Of a DNA stretch of 35,473 nt, positions 6,946 to 14,446 are shown piece by piece (within the stretch, counting starts at the first letter, position 1; every line of letters begins with the position of its first letter). The stretch is from Alphaproteobacteria bacterium (GTDB taxonomy: Bacteria; Pseudomonadota; Alphaproteobacteria; Micropepsales; Micropepsaceae). The stretch covers positions 1 through 35,473 of the forward strand of contig JACCXK010000007.1 in the NCBI GenBank assembly GCA_013697055.1, given 5' to 3'. The position numbers and the translations under genes are program-made. The notes under the pieces were generated by a model, which saw only the letters and a program-made list of their open reading frames with translations, searched no databases and was not told the origin of the DNA.

Positions 6946-9515
6946 ACGACGATATTGACGATGCGGCCCGGCACCACAATCACTTTCTTGGGCGCTTTGC
7001 CGTCCAGGGCGCGGATAACGCCCTCGTCCGCCAAAGCGGCGGCTTCCACCGCCGCGGCTTCGGCATCCTTGGCCATGGTGATCTCGCCACGGCGCTTGCC
7101 GTTCACCTGGACGGGCAGGGTCACGCTGTTGGACACGGTCAGGGCGGGATCGTGCTTGGGCCAGGGCGTTTCCGCCACCAGTTGGCTATGGCCCAGCGCC
7201 TGCCAGCAGCTTTCGGCCAGATGCGGCATCATCGGCGCCGACAGCAACACCAGGGCTTCCAGTGCCTCGCGCCGTGCGCCCGGATTGGCGCCGTCCGTGC
7301 TGCCGATCACATTGGTCCCGCCGATCGCGCCAGCGATCGAGTTAGACAAAGTGTAAAGCTGGGCCACGGCGCTGTTGAAACGCAAATGTTCCAGATGCTC
7401 GGTCACGGCGGCGATGGCCTTGTGGGTGGCCTGGCGCAGGGTTTTGGAGGCTTCGTCGTCTCCGGACACCGGCGTGCCGGGCGCGCTCAGGCCTTCGCTT
7501 TCGGTGCACAACCGCCAGATGCGATTGACGAAACGCCAGCAGCCTTCCGCCCCGGCATCGGTCCATTCGATGTCGCGTTCGGGCGGGGTGTCCGACAGCA
7601 TGAACCAGCGGATGGTATCGGCGCCGTAATCGGCGATGATGGTTTCCGGCGCGATCACATTCTTCTTGGACTTGGACATCTTCTCGGACGCGCCGATGGT
7701 GATCTCGGCGCCGGTGTCGCGCTGAAACGCCTTGCCGTCGCGCTTTTCGATTTCGTCGGCCTGCACCCAGTTGCCGTCCGCATCCTTGTAGGTCTCGTGG
7801 CAGACCATGCCTTGGGTGAACAAGCCGGCGAACGGTTCCGCCGCCTTGACCATGCCCAGCTTGGCCATGGCGCGGGTGAAATAGCGCGCGTAGAGCAGAT
7901 GCAAAATCGCGTGCTCGATGCCGCCGATATACTGGTCCACCGGCAGCCAGTAATCCGCCGCCGCCTTGTCCACCGGCTCGTCGGCGTGCGGATTGGTGAA
8001 GCGGACGAAATACCAGGAGGAGTCCGCAAAGGTATCCAAGGTGTCGGTGTCGCGGGCCGCCGCGCCCTTGCAGGACGGACAAGTAGTGGTCTTCCACGTG
8101 GTGTCTGCATCCAGCGGATTGCCCTTGACGTTGAAGTTGATCACCTCGGGCAGCTTGACCGGCAGTTGATCCTTGGGCACCGGCACCACGCCGCAACTGG
8201 CGCAATGGATCATCGGGATCGGGCAGCCCCAGGGACGCTGGCGCGACACCAGCCAGTCGCGCAGCCGGTAATTCACGGTGCGTTCGCCGATACCGTCTTT
8301 CTCCAGCCGCGCGGCGACGTCCGCCTTGGCTTCCTCTACCGTCATGCCGTCGAGAAATCGCGAATTGGCCAGCTTGCCGGGGCCGGTATAGGCCTCCTTG
8401 CCGACATCGAAGGTCGCAGGGTTCGCGTCCGACGGCACCACCACGGGTGTCACCGTCAGCCTATATTTGCGGGCGAAATCCAGGTCGCGCTGGTCGTGCG
8501 CCGGACAGCCGAAGATGGCGCCGGTGCCGTAACCCATCAGCACGAAGTTGGCCACCATCACCGGCAGCTTCCAGTTCGGATCGAACGGATGCGCCGCGGT
8601 CAGGCCGGTGTCATAACCGCGCTTCTCGGCCTTTTCGATATCGGCTTCGGCGGTGCCGATATGGCGGCACTCTTCAATGAAAGCGGCCAGCTTGGTGTCT
8701 GCCTTCGCCAATTCCTGCGCCAGGGGATGTTCCGGCGACAACGCCACAAAGGACGCACCAAACAAAGTGTCGGGACGCGTGGTGAACACATCCAGCTTTT
8801 GCGCGTTCGACAAGGTGAACTGAAAGCGCAAGCCTTCGCTGCGGCCGATCCAGTTCTTCTGCATGGTGCGGACTTTTTCCGGCCAGCGGTCCAGCGTCTC
8901 CAACCCCTGCAGCAATTCGTCGGCAAAGCCGGTGATCTTGAAGAACCATTGGCTGAGCTTGCGCCGTTCCACCAGCGCGCCCGAACGCCAGCCACGGCCA
9001 TCGATCACCTGCTCATTGGCCAGCACGGTCATGTCCACCGGGTCCCAGTTCACATCCGCTTCGCTGCGATAGACGAAACCGGCATTGTAGAAATCCAGGA
9101 ACAGCTTCTGCTGCTGGTGATAATAGTCCGGATCGCAGGTGGCGAACTCTCGGCTCCAGTCCAGCGACAGGCCCATCATCTTGAGCTGCTCGCGCATCGC
9201 CGCGATATTTTCGTAGGTCCAGTCGCGGGGCGACACCCCCTTGTCGCGCGCGGCATTTTCCGCCGGCAGGCCGAACGCGTCCCAGCCCATCGGATGCAGC
9301 ACATTGTAACCCTGGGCACGGCGGAAGCGGGCGATGACATCGCCCATGGTGTAGTTGCGCACATGGCCCATATGGATGCGCCCCGACGGATAGGGGAACA
9401 TCTCCAGCACATAGGCTTTGGGCTTGTCGGAATGGGCCGGCGTGACGAACAGGGCGCGCGCGTCCCATTCCGCTTGCCAGTGTTTTTCGGATTCCTTGGC
9501 GTTGTAGCGCGCCAT
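6942..9515 (-). CDS. leuS: leucyl-tRNA synthetase
   Basis: Class I synthetase charging tRNA-Leu, 857 residues and complete. The HIGH motif is [15 protein letters not shown] (residues 41-55) and the KMSKS motif is [11 protein letters not shown]. Between them lie the editing domain with its threonine-rich stretch ([15 protein letters not shown]) and a CxxC pair ([15 protein letters not shown]) of the inserted zinc-like domain. The Shine-Dalgarno AAGGAG overlaps the stop codon of the upstream DUF3576 gene (TAAGGAG), a 12-nt spacing that implies coupled translation. Confidence 0.98.
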   Translation of the reverse strand: MARYNAKESEKHWQAEWDARALFVTPAHSDKPKAYVLEMFPYPSGRIHMGHVRNYTMGDVIARFRRAQGYNVLHPMGWDAFGLPAENAARDKGVSPRDWTYENIAAMREQLKMMGLSLDWSREFATCDPDYYHQQQKLFLDFYNAGFVYRSEADVNWDPVDMTVLANEQVIDGRGWRSGALVERRKLSQWFFKITGFADELLQGLETLDRWPEKVRTMQKNWIGRSEGLRFQFTLSNAQKLDVFTTRPDTLFGASFVALSPEHPLAQELAKADTKLAAFIEECRHIGTAEADIEKAEKRGYDTGLTAAHPFDPNWKLPVMVANFVLMGYGTGAIFGCPAHDQRDLDFARKYRLTVTPVVVPSDANPATFDVGKEAYTGPGKLANSRFLDGMTVEEAKADVAARLEKDGIGERTVNYRLRDWLVSRQRPWGCPIPMIHCASCGVVPVPKDQLPVKLPEVINFNVKGNPLDADTTWKTTTCPSCKGAAARDTDTLDTFADSSWYFVRFTNPHADEPVDKAAADYWLPVDQYIGGIEHAILHLLYARYFTRAMAKLGMVKAAEPFAGLFTQGMVCHETYKDADGNWVQADEIEKRDGKAFQRDTGAEITIGASEKMSKSKKNVIAPETIIADYGADTIRWFMLSDTPPERDIEWTDAGAEGCWRFVNRIWRLCTESEGLSAPGTPVSGDDEASKTLRQATHKAIAAVTEHLEHLRFNSAVAQLYTLSNSIAGAIGGTNVIGSTDGANPGARREALEALVLLSAPMMPHLAESCWQALGHSQLVAETPWPKHDPALTVSNSVTLPVQVNGKRRGEITMAKDAEAAAVEAAALADEGVIRALDGKAPKKVIVVPGRIVNIVV

Positions 9516-9527
9516 CAGCGCTGCTCC

Positions 9528-9977
9528 TTAGCCCTGCTGGCCGAGGGTGGCCAGGCGCAATTCGCGGGCGCGGGTCAGGATGGAATCTTCCAGCTTGTGC
9601 GCTGTGTCCGGACTGGCCGTGGCATCCTGCCAGGCATTGCCGGCGCGCGTCTGGCGGAACACCACCACCTTCAACCCGTCGGCGCGCAGGGCGCGGTCCA
9701 TGATGTAGATCGTGACCTTCAGCCGCTCATCGGGGCTCGACGGGGCGACATACCATTCCGAAATGATGACGCCGCCGAACGGATCGGCGGACACCAGCGG
9801 CAGGAAGGACAAGGTGTCGAGCGAGGCGTGCCACAGATAGGAGTTCACGCCCAGGGTCATGCGGGTCGAGCCGCTGGCGATGGAGGTGCCGGTGTCCATT
9901 TCCCGTGTGCCGTCGTTCGACGAACCGCCGCAGCCGGCCAGGAACAGCGCACACAATAGGGCAGGCAGAACTCGCAT
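9528..9977 (-). CDS. DUF3576 lipoprotein
   Basis: A 149-residue lipoprotein of unknown function. MRVLPALLCALFLAGCGG is a signal peptide with lipobox LAGC. The mature part has GVNSYLWHASLDTLSFLPLVSADPFGGVIISEWY, the hallmark of DUF3576, then KVTIYIMDRALRADGLKVVVF. The family sits next to leuS-lptE in many alphaproteobacteria, which suggests a role near the outer membrane but does not prove it. The ATG at 9977 is chosen because it gives the signal peptide and follows AAGGA; the frame is open further upstream without family similarity. It is the first gene of the leftward operon, divergent from the porin (150-nt gap). Confidence 0.88.
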   Translation of the reverse strand: MRVLPALLCALFLAGCGGSSNDGTREMDTGTSIASGSTRMTLGVNSYLWHASLDTLSFLPLVSADPFGGVIISEWYVAPSSPDERLKVTIYIMDRALRADGLKVVVFRQTRAGNAWQDATASPDTAHKLEDSILTRARELRLATLGQQG

Positions 9978-10127
9978 TGGGCGTCTTTTCCTTTGGGACG
10001 GGCCGATGATCACAAAACGGCGCCGATAAGGGCTTATAGCGGCGGGGGGCCGGCCACGCAACGGCGCGCAACTTGCCTCAAAAGCGCCACTTTGGCTTAT
10101 GCTGTAAGGGCTTAGGAGGCGCCTACA

Positions 10128-11303
10128 TTGCCGGTTCGTAAGATAGTGCTGCCCTTGATGCTCATGCTGGCGAGCCCTGCCGCCGCACAAGGCGGGGCGC
10201 CGCCGTCATGGCCGGCCGGCAATGCCGAAATGACCTTGGGCGGCGAAGCCGGCGGCGCAGTGTTCGCGCCCCACCAGCCGGGCCGGGACGGCATTCAGGC
10301 GAGCGGGGTGGTGCGGGCCCTGCCCCGGCTGCAGCGCGACTTTGACACCGGCCTGTCCTTGGGGCTCGATGCCGCTATCGCACTGGCTGATCCCCTGTCG
10401 CGCGGGCGCTATGATGGCGATGCGATCGAGCGGCTGGCGGTCACGGCGCGCACCGGTTTGGGCAAGATCGAGATCGGCATCGCCGATGGCGCGGGTTACG
10501 CGCTGGCCGTTGGAGGCCCCAAGGTGGATGCGGGCGTGTCGCTGGAGGATCCGCGCACCAGCTTCTATCGCGACCCGCGAGATGGGCGGGCGGTGATCAA
10601 CCTGTTCGCACTGCGCACCGAGGTGGGCGCGTCCAGCAACTATGCCAAGTTCGTCTATACCAGCCCGCCCGTGTTCGGCGCGACCCTGGCGCTGTCCTTC
10701 ACCCCGACGCAAGGAAAACAACTGCCGTTCCTAAATGCGGGTCCGCATTTGACCGGACGCCAGGCCGATTTCTGGGAAGCGGCGCTACGCTATGAAACAG
10801 AGATCGGCGCGCTGTCGCTGACCGGTTATGGCGCAGTGGCGGAAAGCCGCGGTGAGCACAAGCTGCCGGGACAGGAAGGCACCAGCGATATCTCGTTCGG
10901 ATTGCGCGGCGATTACCCGCTAACCGACGAGATCAAGTTTTCGCTGGGCGGTTCCTGGCGGCAGAGCAATGCCTATGGCTTCAACGTCGATCAGAGCTGG
11001 CAGCCTTCCACCACACGGGGCCAGCATGTCTCGGCCGCGCTCAGCAGGGGCGATTGGACCGCAGGCATGGAATATGGCAACGGCGTCGCCAAAGAGGTTG
11101 TTATTGCTGGATTGCCGCGCCTGGGGCTAAACGGCGCGCAAGCCTCGCTGGGCTATCACCTGTCATCCAGCGTGGATCTCAGTGGCGGCTACCAGCACCT
11201 GAGTTATGGCCGCAGCAGCGGGACGTTCTTCAATGGAGTCCGGCAATTGAAGCTGGATGCCGTCTATCTGCATCTCAATCTTCACAGCTCACGCGATGAG
11301 TGA
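10128..11303 (+). CDS. outer-membrane beta-barrel porin
   Basis: A 391-residue secreted protein. A Sec signal peptide (KIVLPLMLMLASPAAAQ) is followed by alternating polar/hydrophobic strands rich in Gly, Tyr and Asn (for example WEAALRYETEIGALSLTGYGAVAES and FGLRGDYPLTDEIKFSLGGSW), the pattern of a Gram-negative general porin. It starts at TTG 10128, decided by a perfect AGGAGG at 10114-10119 with 8-nt spacing. A weak promoter (TTGCCT 10073-10078, TATGCT 10098-10103, 19-nt spacing) lies upstream. The C-terminus HLNLHSSRDE lacks the usual terminal aromatic residue, and its last codons overlap the convergent ThiE-like gene by 15 nt. Confidence 0.75.
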   Translation: MPVRKIVLPLMLMLASPAAAQGGAPPSWPAGNAEMTLGGEAGGAVFAPHQPGRDGIQASGVVRALPRLQRDFDTGLSLGLDAAIALADPLSRGRYDGDAIERLAVTARTGLGKIEIGIADGAGYALAVGGPKVDAGVSLEDPRTSFYRDPRDGRAVINLFALRTEVGASSNYAKFVYTSPPVFGATLALSFTPTQGKQLPFLNAGPHLTGRQADFWEAALRYETEIGALSLTGYGAVAESRGEHKLPGQEGTSDISFGLRGDYPLTDEIKFSLGGSWRQSNAYGFNVDQSWQPSTTRGQHVSAALSRGDWTAGMEYGNGVAKEVVIAGLPRLGLNGAQASLGYHLSSSVDLSGGYQHLSYGRSSGTFFNGVRQLKLDAVYLHLNLHSSRDE

Positions 11304-11840
11304 CGAGATCGCCGCGATGCCGCTGAAGGCCGGCGCGAGCAATGCGACATTCTGCGCTGTGACGCCACCCAGGGCATAGACCGGCACGGGCGCATGGGCG
11401 GCGATGAAGGCGGCGCGCACCGGCGTCAGCGGACGGGCGTTCCCGTGACTGGTGGTGGCAAAGACCGGCGACAGAAACACCGCATCCAGCAGATGCGCGC
11501 CCATCAAGGCCCGTAAGGAATGGGCCGAAGAGGTGATGATCCAATGGGGAAATGCGGCGCGCCAATGCGCCGCGTGCCTCATGCGCGCTTCGGGCAGATG
11601 CAGGCCGGTGGCGCCGATGCGTGCCGCCAGCGCCGGATCGTCGGAAATCAGCAGCGGCGCGATGCCGTGCAGGCTTTCCGCCAGCGCCAGCCGTTTTTTG
11701 GTGTCACGCCCCCGCACCACAACCACACTGCCGCGCGGCAGGAGGCGCGCAGCCGCGGCCCAATCGGCCTTGCGTTCATCGGTCATCAGGACCAATGGCA
11801 TGTCCGCATTGAGAAGGGCCTGAGTTCTGGCTAGTTTCAT
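11289..11840 (-). CDS. thiamine phosphate synthase / TenI-like protein
   Basis: A 183-residue TIM-barrel protein of the ThiE/TenI superfamily. Landmarks are LLISDDPALAARIGATGLHLPEAR, ITSSAHS, LDAVFLSPVFATTSHGNARPLTPV and the phosphate-binding C-terminus PVYALGGVTAQNVALLAPAFSGIAAISSLIA. It is shorter than true ThiE (about 210) and lacks its diphosphate-binding opening, so a TenI-like or divergent function is possible; no thi genes are nearby. Start candidates are ATG 11846 and ATG 11840. Both overlap start codons of the divergent yggS inside CATGACCATG. It also overlaps the porin gene tail to tail. Confidence 0.72.
   Translation of the reverse strand: MKLARTQALLNADMPLVLMTDERKADWAAAARLLPRGSVVVVRGRDTKKRLALAESLHGIAPLLISDDPALAARIGATGLHLPEARMRHAAHWRAAFPHWIITSSAHSLRALMGAHLLDAVFLSPVFATTSHGNARPLTPVRAAFIAAHAPVPVYALGGVTAQNVALLAPAFSGIAAISSLIA
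11809..11837 (+). promoter_or_regulatory. candidate yggS promoter inside the ThiE-like gene
   Basis: TTGAGA (11809-11814), 17 nt, TAGTTT (11832-11837). The start point would fall at about 11844, right at the second possible yggS ATG (11845), giving a leaderless mRNA. No Shine-Dalgarno precedes either ATG, which fits. The match to consensus is modest. Confidence 0.3.
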
Positions 11841-12510
11841 GACCATGACGATTTCACAGAATCTGGCGGACATAGTGGCGCGCATCGATGCGGCGCGAAA
11901 GGCCGCCATCAAGCCCGCGCCCGTCACCAGCCTGGTCGCGGTGTCCAAGACGGTGGACGAGGCCGGCATACGCGAAGCATTGGCGGCAGGACAAAGGCTG
12001 TTCGGCGAAAACCGGGTGCAGGAGGCACAAGGAAAATTCCCCACCCTGAAAAGCGAGCATCCCGATCTGGAATTGCACCTGATCGGCCCGTTGCAGACCA
12101 ACAAAGTGAAAGAGGCCGCCACCTTGTTCGACGTCATCCAGACCCTGGACCGGGCGAAGCTGGCCGATGCGCTGGCGGCGGAACGCCAGAAGTCGGGCCG
12201 CTGCCCACGCCTGTTCCTGCAGGTCAATACCGGCGAAGAACCGCAAAAGACCGGGGTGCTGCCGCGCGAGGCCGCCGGCCTGATTGCTTATGCGCGCAAG
12301 CTGGAACTGCCGCTGGAAGGCCTGATGTGCATCCCGCCCGCCGAGGACGATGCCGCACCGCATTTTGCCTTTCTGGCCAAACTGGCGCGCGATCACGGGC
12401 TGGCGAACCTCAGTATGGGGATGAGTGGAGATTTCGAGATGGCAGTTAAGTTTGGTGCGACGCATGTGCGCGTCGGAACCGCCATATTTGGAGTGCGTCA
12501 GCCGATCTGA
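11839..12510 (+). CDS. yggS: PLP homeostasis protein, YggS family
   Basis: A 223-residue PLP-binding barrel protein that carries pyridoxal 5'-phosphate and keeps its pool balanced; it has no known enzyme activity. LVAVSKTVDEAGIREALAAG holds the PLP lysine; LFGENRVQEAQGKF, HLIGPLQTNKVKEA, LFLQVNTGEEPQKTG and the C-terminal MGMSGDFEMAVKFGATHVRVGTAIFG are all standard. The start is ATG 11839 or, two codons later, ATG 11845. The 3' end overlaps the convergent L,D-transpeptidase gene by 13 nt. Confidence 0.95.
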   Translation: MTMTISQNLADIVARIDAARKAAIKPAPVTSLVAVSKTVDEAGIREALAAGQRLFGENRVQEAQGKFPTLKSEHPDLELHLIGPLQTNKVKEAATLFDVIQTLDRAKLADALAAERQKSGRCPRLFLQVNTGEEPQKTGVLPREAAGLIAYARKLELPLEGLMCIPPAEDDAAPHFAFLAKLARDHGLANLSMGMSGDFEMAVKFGATHVRVGTAIFGVRQPI

Positions 12511-13001
12511 ATCACATCGCCCGGTTGAAGCTGTTCCAGCGCCTCGACCAAATCTTCGCGCTTCAGCGCCACGCAGCCGGCGGTGGCAGAAAAATCCGGC
12601 CTGGCATAATGCAGGAAAATCGCGCTGCCCTTGCCGGCATAGACCGGGTCATCGTTGAAGCCGATCACCGCCACCACGTCATAGAGATGATCCTCGCGCC
12701 ACATATTTTCGGCACTGGCGGGATAGGGCAGCTTCACCAGACGGTTGTAAAGCTGATCTTCCGGCGCATCGCACCAGCCGTCATCCTTGGCGATCTTCCA
12801 TAGCGGCAACGCGATCTGCAGATTCTTCACCCGGTCGGCGCGATAAAAGACCTCGCGGATGGGGAAGGTGCCGCGCGGGGTGATGCCGTCGCCTTCGCCG
12901 CCCTTGAGCGCGATGCCGCCCGGACCAATGGCGGCGCGCCGCTTGCCCGCGCCCCAGTCCAGCCACGCGCCGTCCTTGTCGGAGGTGACGATCAGATTCA
13001 T
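12498..13001 (-). CDS. L,D-transpeptidase (YkuD) family protein
   Basis: A 167-residue YkuD-domain protein. The active-site pattern is visible as FLHYARPDFSATAGCVALKRED, with His131 and the nucleophile Cys143. GGEGDGITPRGTFPIREVFYRADR and HLYDVVAVIGFNDDPVYAGKGSAIF are typical of the short branch of this family. No signal peptide is seen, so either it acts without Sec export or its peptidoglycan role is unproven. Its start at 13001 is 15 nt from the end of the upstream hypothetical gene, so the two probably form an operon. Confidence 0.88.
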   Translation of the reverse strand: MNLIVTSDKDGAWLDWGAGKRRAAIGPGGIALKGGEGDGITPRGTFPIREVFYRADRVKNLQIALPLWKIAKDDGWCDAPEDQLYNRLVKLPYPASAENMWREDHLYDVVAVIGFNDDPVYAGKGSAIFLHYARPDFSATAGCVALKREDLVEALEQLQPGDVIQIG

Positions 13002-13016
13002 GAAACGGTTATAGCG

Positions 13017-13673
13017 TCAGTTGATGCTGGCGAATACCGGCTGCTGCGCGGTGATGCCCATGGAGCGGCGATAGGCATACAGCGCGCGACTGGCAGTGTC
13101 GTTGTCCACGCCCTTGGATGACAAAGCGCTGGTCAGGGCGGCAATGTCGGGACCTGTCGTGGCGGGGGCCGAGGCAATGGTGGTGTCCAGCGACGGCAGC
13201 GCCGGCATTTCGGCGGACGGCATGCTGTTCGCTATGGCGATCACTGGCGCCTCGACCTTTCGGCTGGCGACGGCTGTCGTGTCATCGCCCCTGATCCAGG
13301 CGAGCGCGGTGTCTTCAAAGCTTTTGCCGGTGATGCCTTCGAACGCCACATCGGCGATGGAGCTCATCGCCCCCCACAATCCGCCATACAGGGTATCGCC
13401 GGCGATCTTCTCGACCGGGCCGATATGTTCGCCGGTGATGGCGCGATAGATGCTGCCGATGACGGGCAGGTGCTGCAGCGGATTGATCACATCCAGGATG
13501 TGATGGAAGAAGTCCTCGCCCGATGCCGCCGCAGTGCCCGTCTTGTTGGCCGAAACGGTGACCGCTTCCGCCGCGCCGGAGACCGGCGACGACACCATGG
13601 CATGATAGACGGGGCTGTAGACGCTCATCCCCGGTACCAAAGCAAGCGCCACGCCAGAATTTTTCCGCGGCAT
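13017..13673 (-). CDS. uncharacterised protein with a conserved-looking helical core
   Basis: A 218-residue protein I cannot name. Residues 54-126 form a dense segment (FFHHILDVINPLQHLPVIGS, then IYRAITGEHIGPVEKIAGDT, LYGGLWGAMSSIADVAFEGI) with alternating hydrophobic helices and Pro/Gly turns. It looks like a folded core, possibly membrane-associated. The flanks are low-complexity Ala/Ser/Thr/Val. The last part (LSSKGVDNDTASRALYAYRRSMGI) is helical. The start at 13673 lacks a clear Shine-Dalgarno; Met16 (13628) is an alternative. It is divergent from the response regulator and upstream of the L,D-transpeptidase gene, so a cell-envelope role is a guess from context only. Confidence 0.65.
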   Translation of the reverse strand: MPRKNSGVALALVPGMSVYSPVYHAMVSSPVSGAAEAVTVSANKTGTAAASGEDFFHHILDVINPLQHLPVIGSIYRAITGEHIGPVEKIAGDTLYGGLWGAMSSIADVAFEGITGKSFEDTALAWIRGDDTTAVASRKVEAPVIAIANSMPSAEMPALPSLDTTIASAPATTGPDIAALTSALSSKGVDNDTASRALYAYRRSMGITAQQPVFASIN

Positions 13674-13708
13674 TGCTGGAATTTCATCGCCGCATGACCG
13701 GATGCAAC

Positions 13709-13723
13709 CGGCAATATTTGCCG
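13709..13723. promoter_or_regulatory. perfect inverted repeat between divergent genes
   Basis: CGGCAA-TAT-TTGCCG, 6-bp arms and a 3-nt centre, lies in the 99-nt gap between the hypothetical gene and the response-regulator gene. Its place and symmetry suit a dimeric regulator controlling both directions; the response regulator itself is the obvious candidate. No consensus is recognised. Confidence 0.4.
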
Positions 13724-13772
13724 ATCCTGCGTCAGAAGCGCTAATCTCGCCTCACCCCAAACCCCGTGACCG

Positions 13773-14402
13773 ATGCCGACCCGAATTCTTTTGGCCGAAA
13801 GTGACGACGTGTTGCGCGCCGGCCTGGCCGAGCAGCTTCAGCACGAAGGCTATGACGTGGTCACGGCCGCCGATGCGCAAGGCACCAAGGACGCGATGCG
13901 CGAGCCGCTGGCCTTCGCCATCATCGGCCTGGACAGCGGCGAACAGCTGGTAACGACGTTGCGCGGCCATGGGCTTGCCTGTCCGGTGCTGCTGCTCACC
14001 GATGGCGACGCGGCGACGGCCGCTGAATCCCTGGCCCGGCCGTTCCGTTTTTCCACCCTGTTGCAGCGGCTGCATGCCCTCAACACCCATCACGCCTCGT
14101 CCAATGACATGGCGGTGCGGATCGGGCCCTATACCTTTCATCCCAGCGCCAAGCTGCTGCAGGCCGAAGGGCGCAAGGTGCGGCTGACGGAGAAGGAAAC
14201 CAATATTCTCAAGTTCCTGCATGCCAGCGCCGGCACCGTGCCGCGCGATATTCTGCTGCATGAAGTGTGGGGTTATGGCCCGGCGGTGGCCACCCATACC
14301 CTGGAAACCCACATTTACCGCCTGCGCAAGAAGATCGAGCAGGACCCCGCCAAGGCCCAGATCCTGCTGACCGAGGGCGGCGGTTACCGCCTCTCCGCCT
14401 AA
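13773..14402 (+). CDS. OmpR-type response regulator with shortened receiver
   Basis: A 209-residue regulator: receiver (about 4-108) plus winged helix (about 114-208; VRLTEKETNILKFLHASAG, HTLETHIYRLRKKIEQDP, EGGGYRLSA). The receiver keeps the acidic pair (Asp11-Asp12), a plausible phospho-site Asp54 (AIIGLDSGE) and Thr76. The near-invariant Lys before Pro-Phe is Arg89 (LARPF), and the segment between Thr76 and Arg89 is about nine residues shorter than in PhoB-like proteins. Phosphorylation may be altered or absent. No sensor kinase gene is adjacent. It lies 44 nt upstream of the penicillin-binding protein gene. No Shine-Dalgarno is obvious before the ATG. Confidence 0.88.
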   Translation: MPTRILLAESDDVLRAGLAEQLQHEGYDVVTAADAQGTKDAMREPLAFAIIGLDSGEQLVTTLRGHGLACPVLLLTDGDAATAAESLARPFRFSTLLQRLHALNTHHASSNDMAVRIGPYTFHPSAKLLQAEGRKVRLTEKETNILKFLHASAGTVPRDILLHEVWGYGPAVATHTLETHIYRLRKKIEQDPAKAQILLTEGGGYRLSA

Positions 14403-14408
14403 ACTTGT

Positions 14409-14422
14409 TTAACGCCCGTTAA
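14409..14422. promoter_or_regulatory. TTAA-N6-TTAA inverted repeat (CtrA-like but off by one)
   Basis: TTAACG-CC-CGTTAA lies between the response regulator and the PBP gene, 25 nt upstream of the PBP start. The alphaproteobacterial cell-cycle regulator CtrA binds TTAA-N7-TTAA; here the spacer is six, so the match is imperfect. The perfect dyad may instead bind another dimeric regulator. Confidence 0.3.
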
Positions 14423-14446
14423 CCTCCCGGTCCTAGAACGGAGGGA

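Noticed and set aside
7152..9959. 935-codon open frame on the + strand opposite leuS
   Set aside because: It is the antisense shadow of a fully supported leuS; in GC-rich DNA the codon bias keeps that frame open. The composition (Gly, Arg, His, Gln-rich) is not protein-like.
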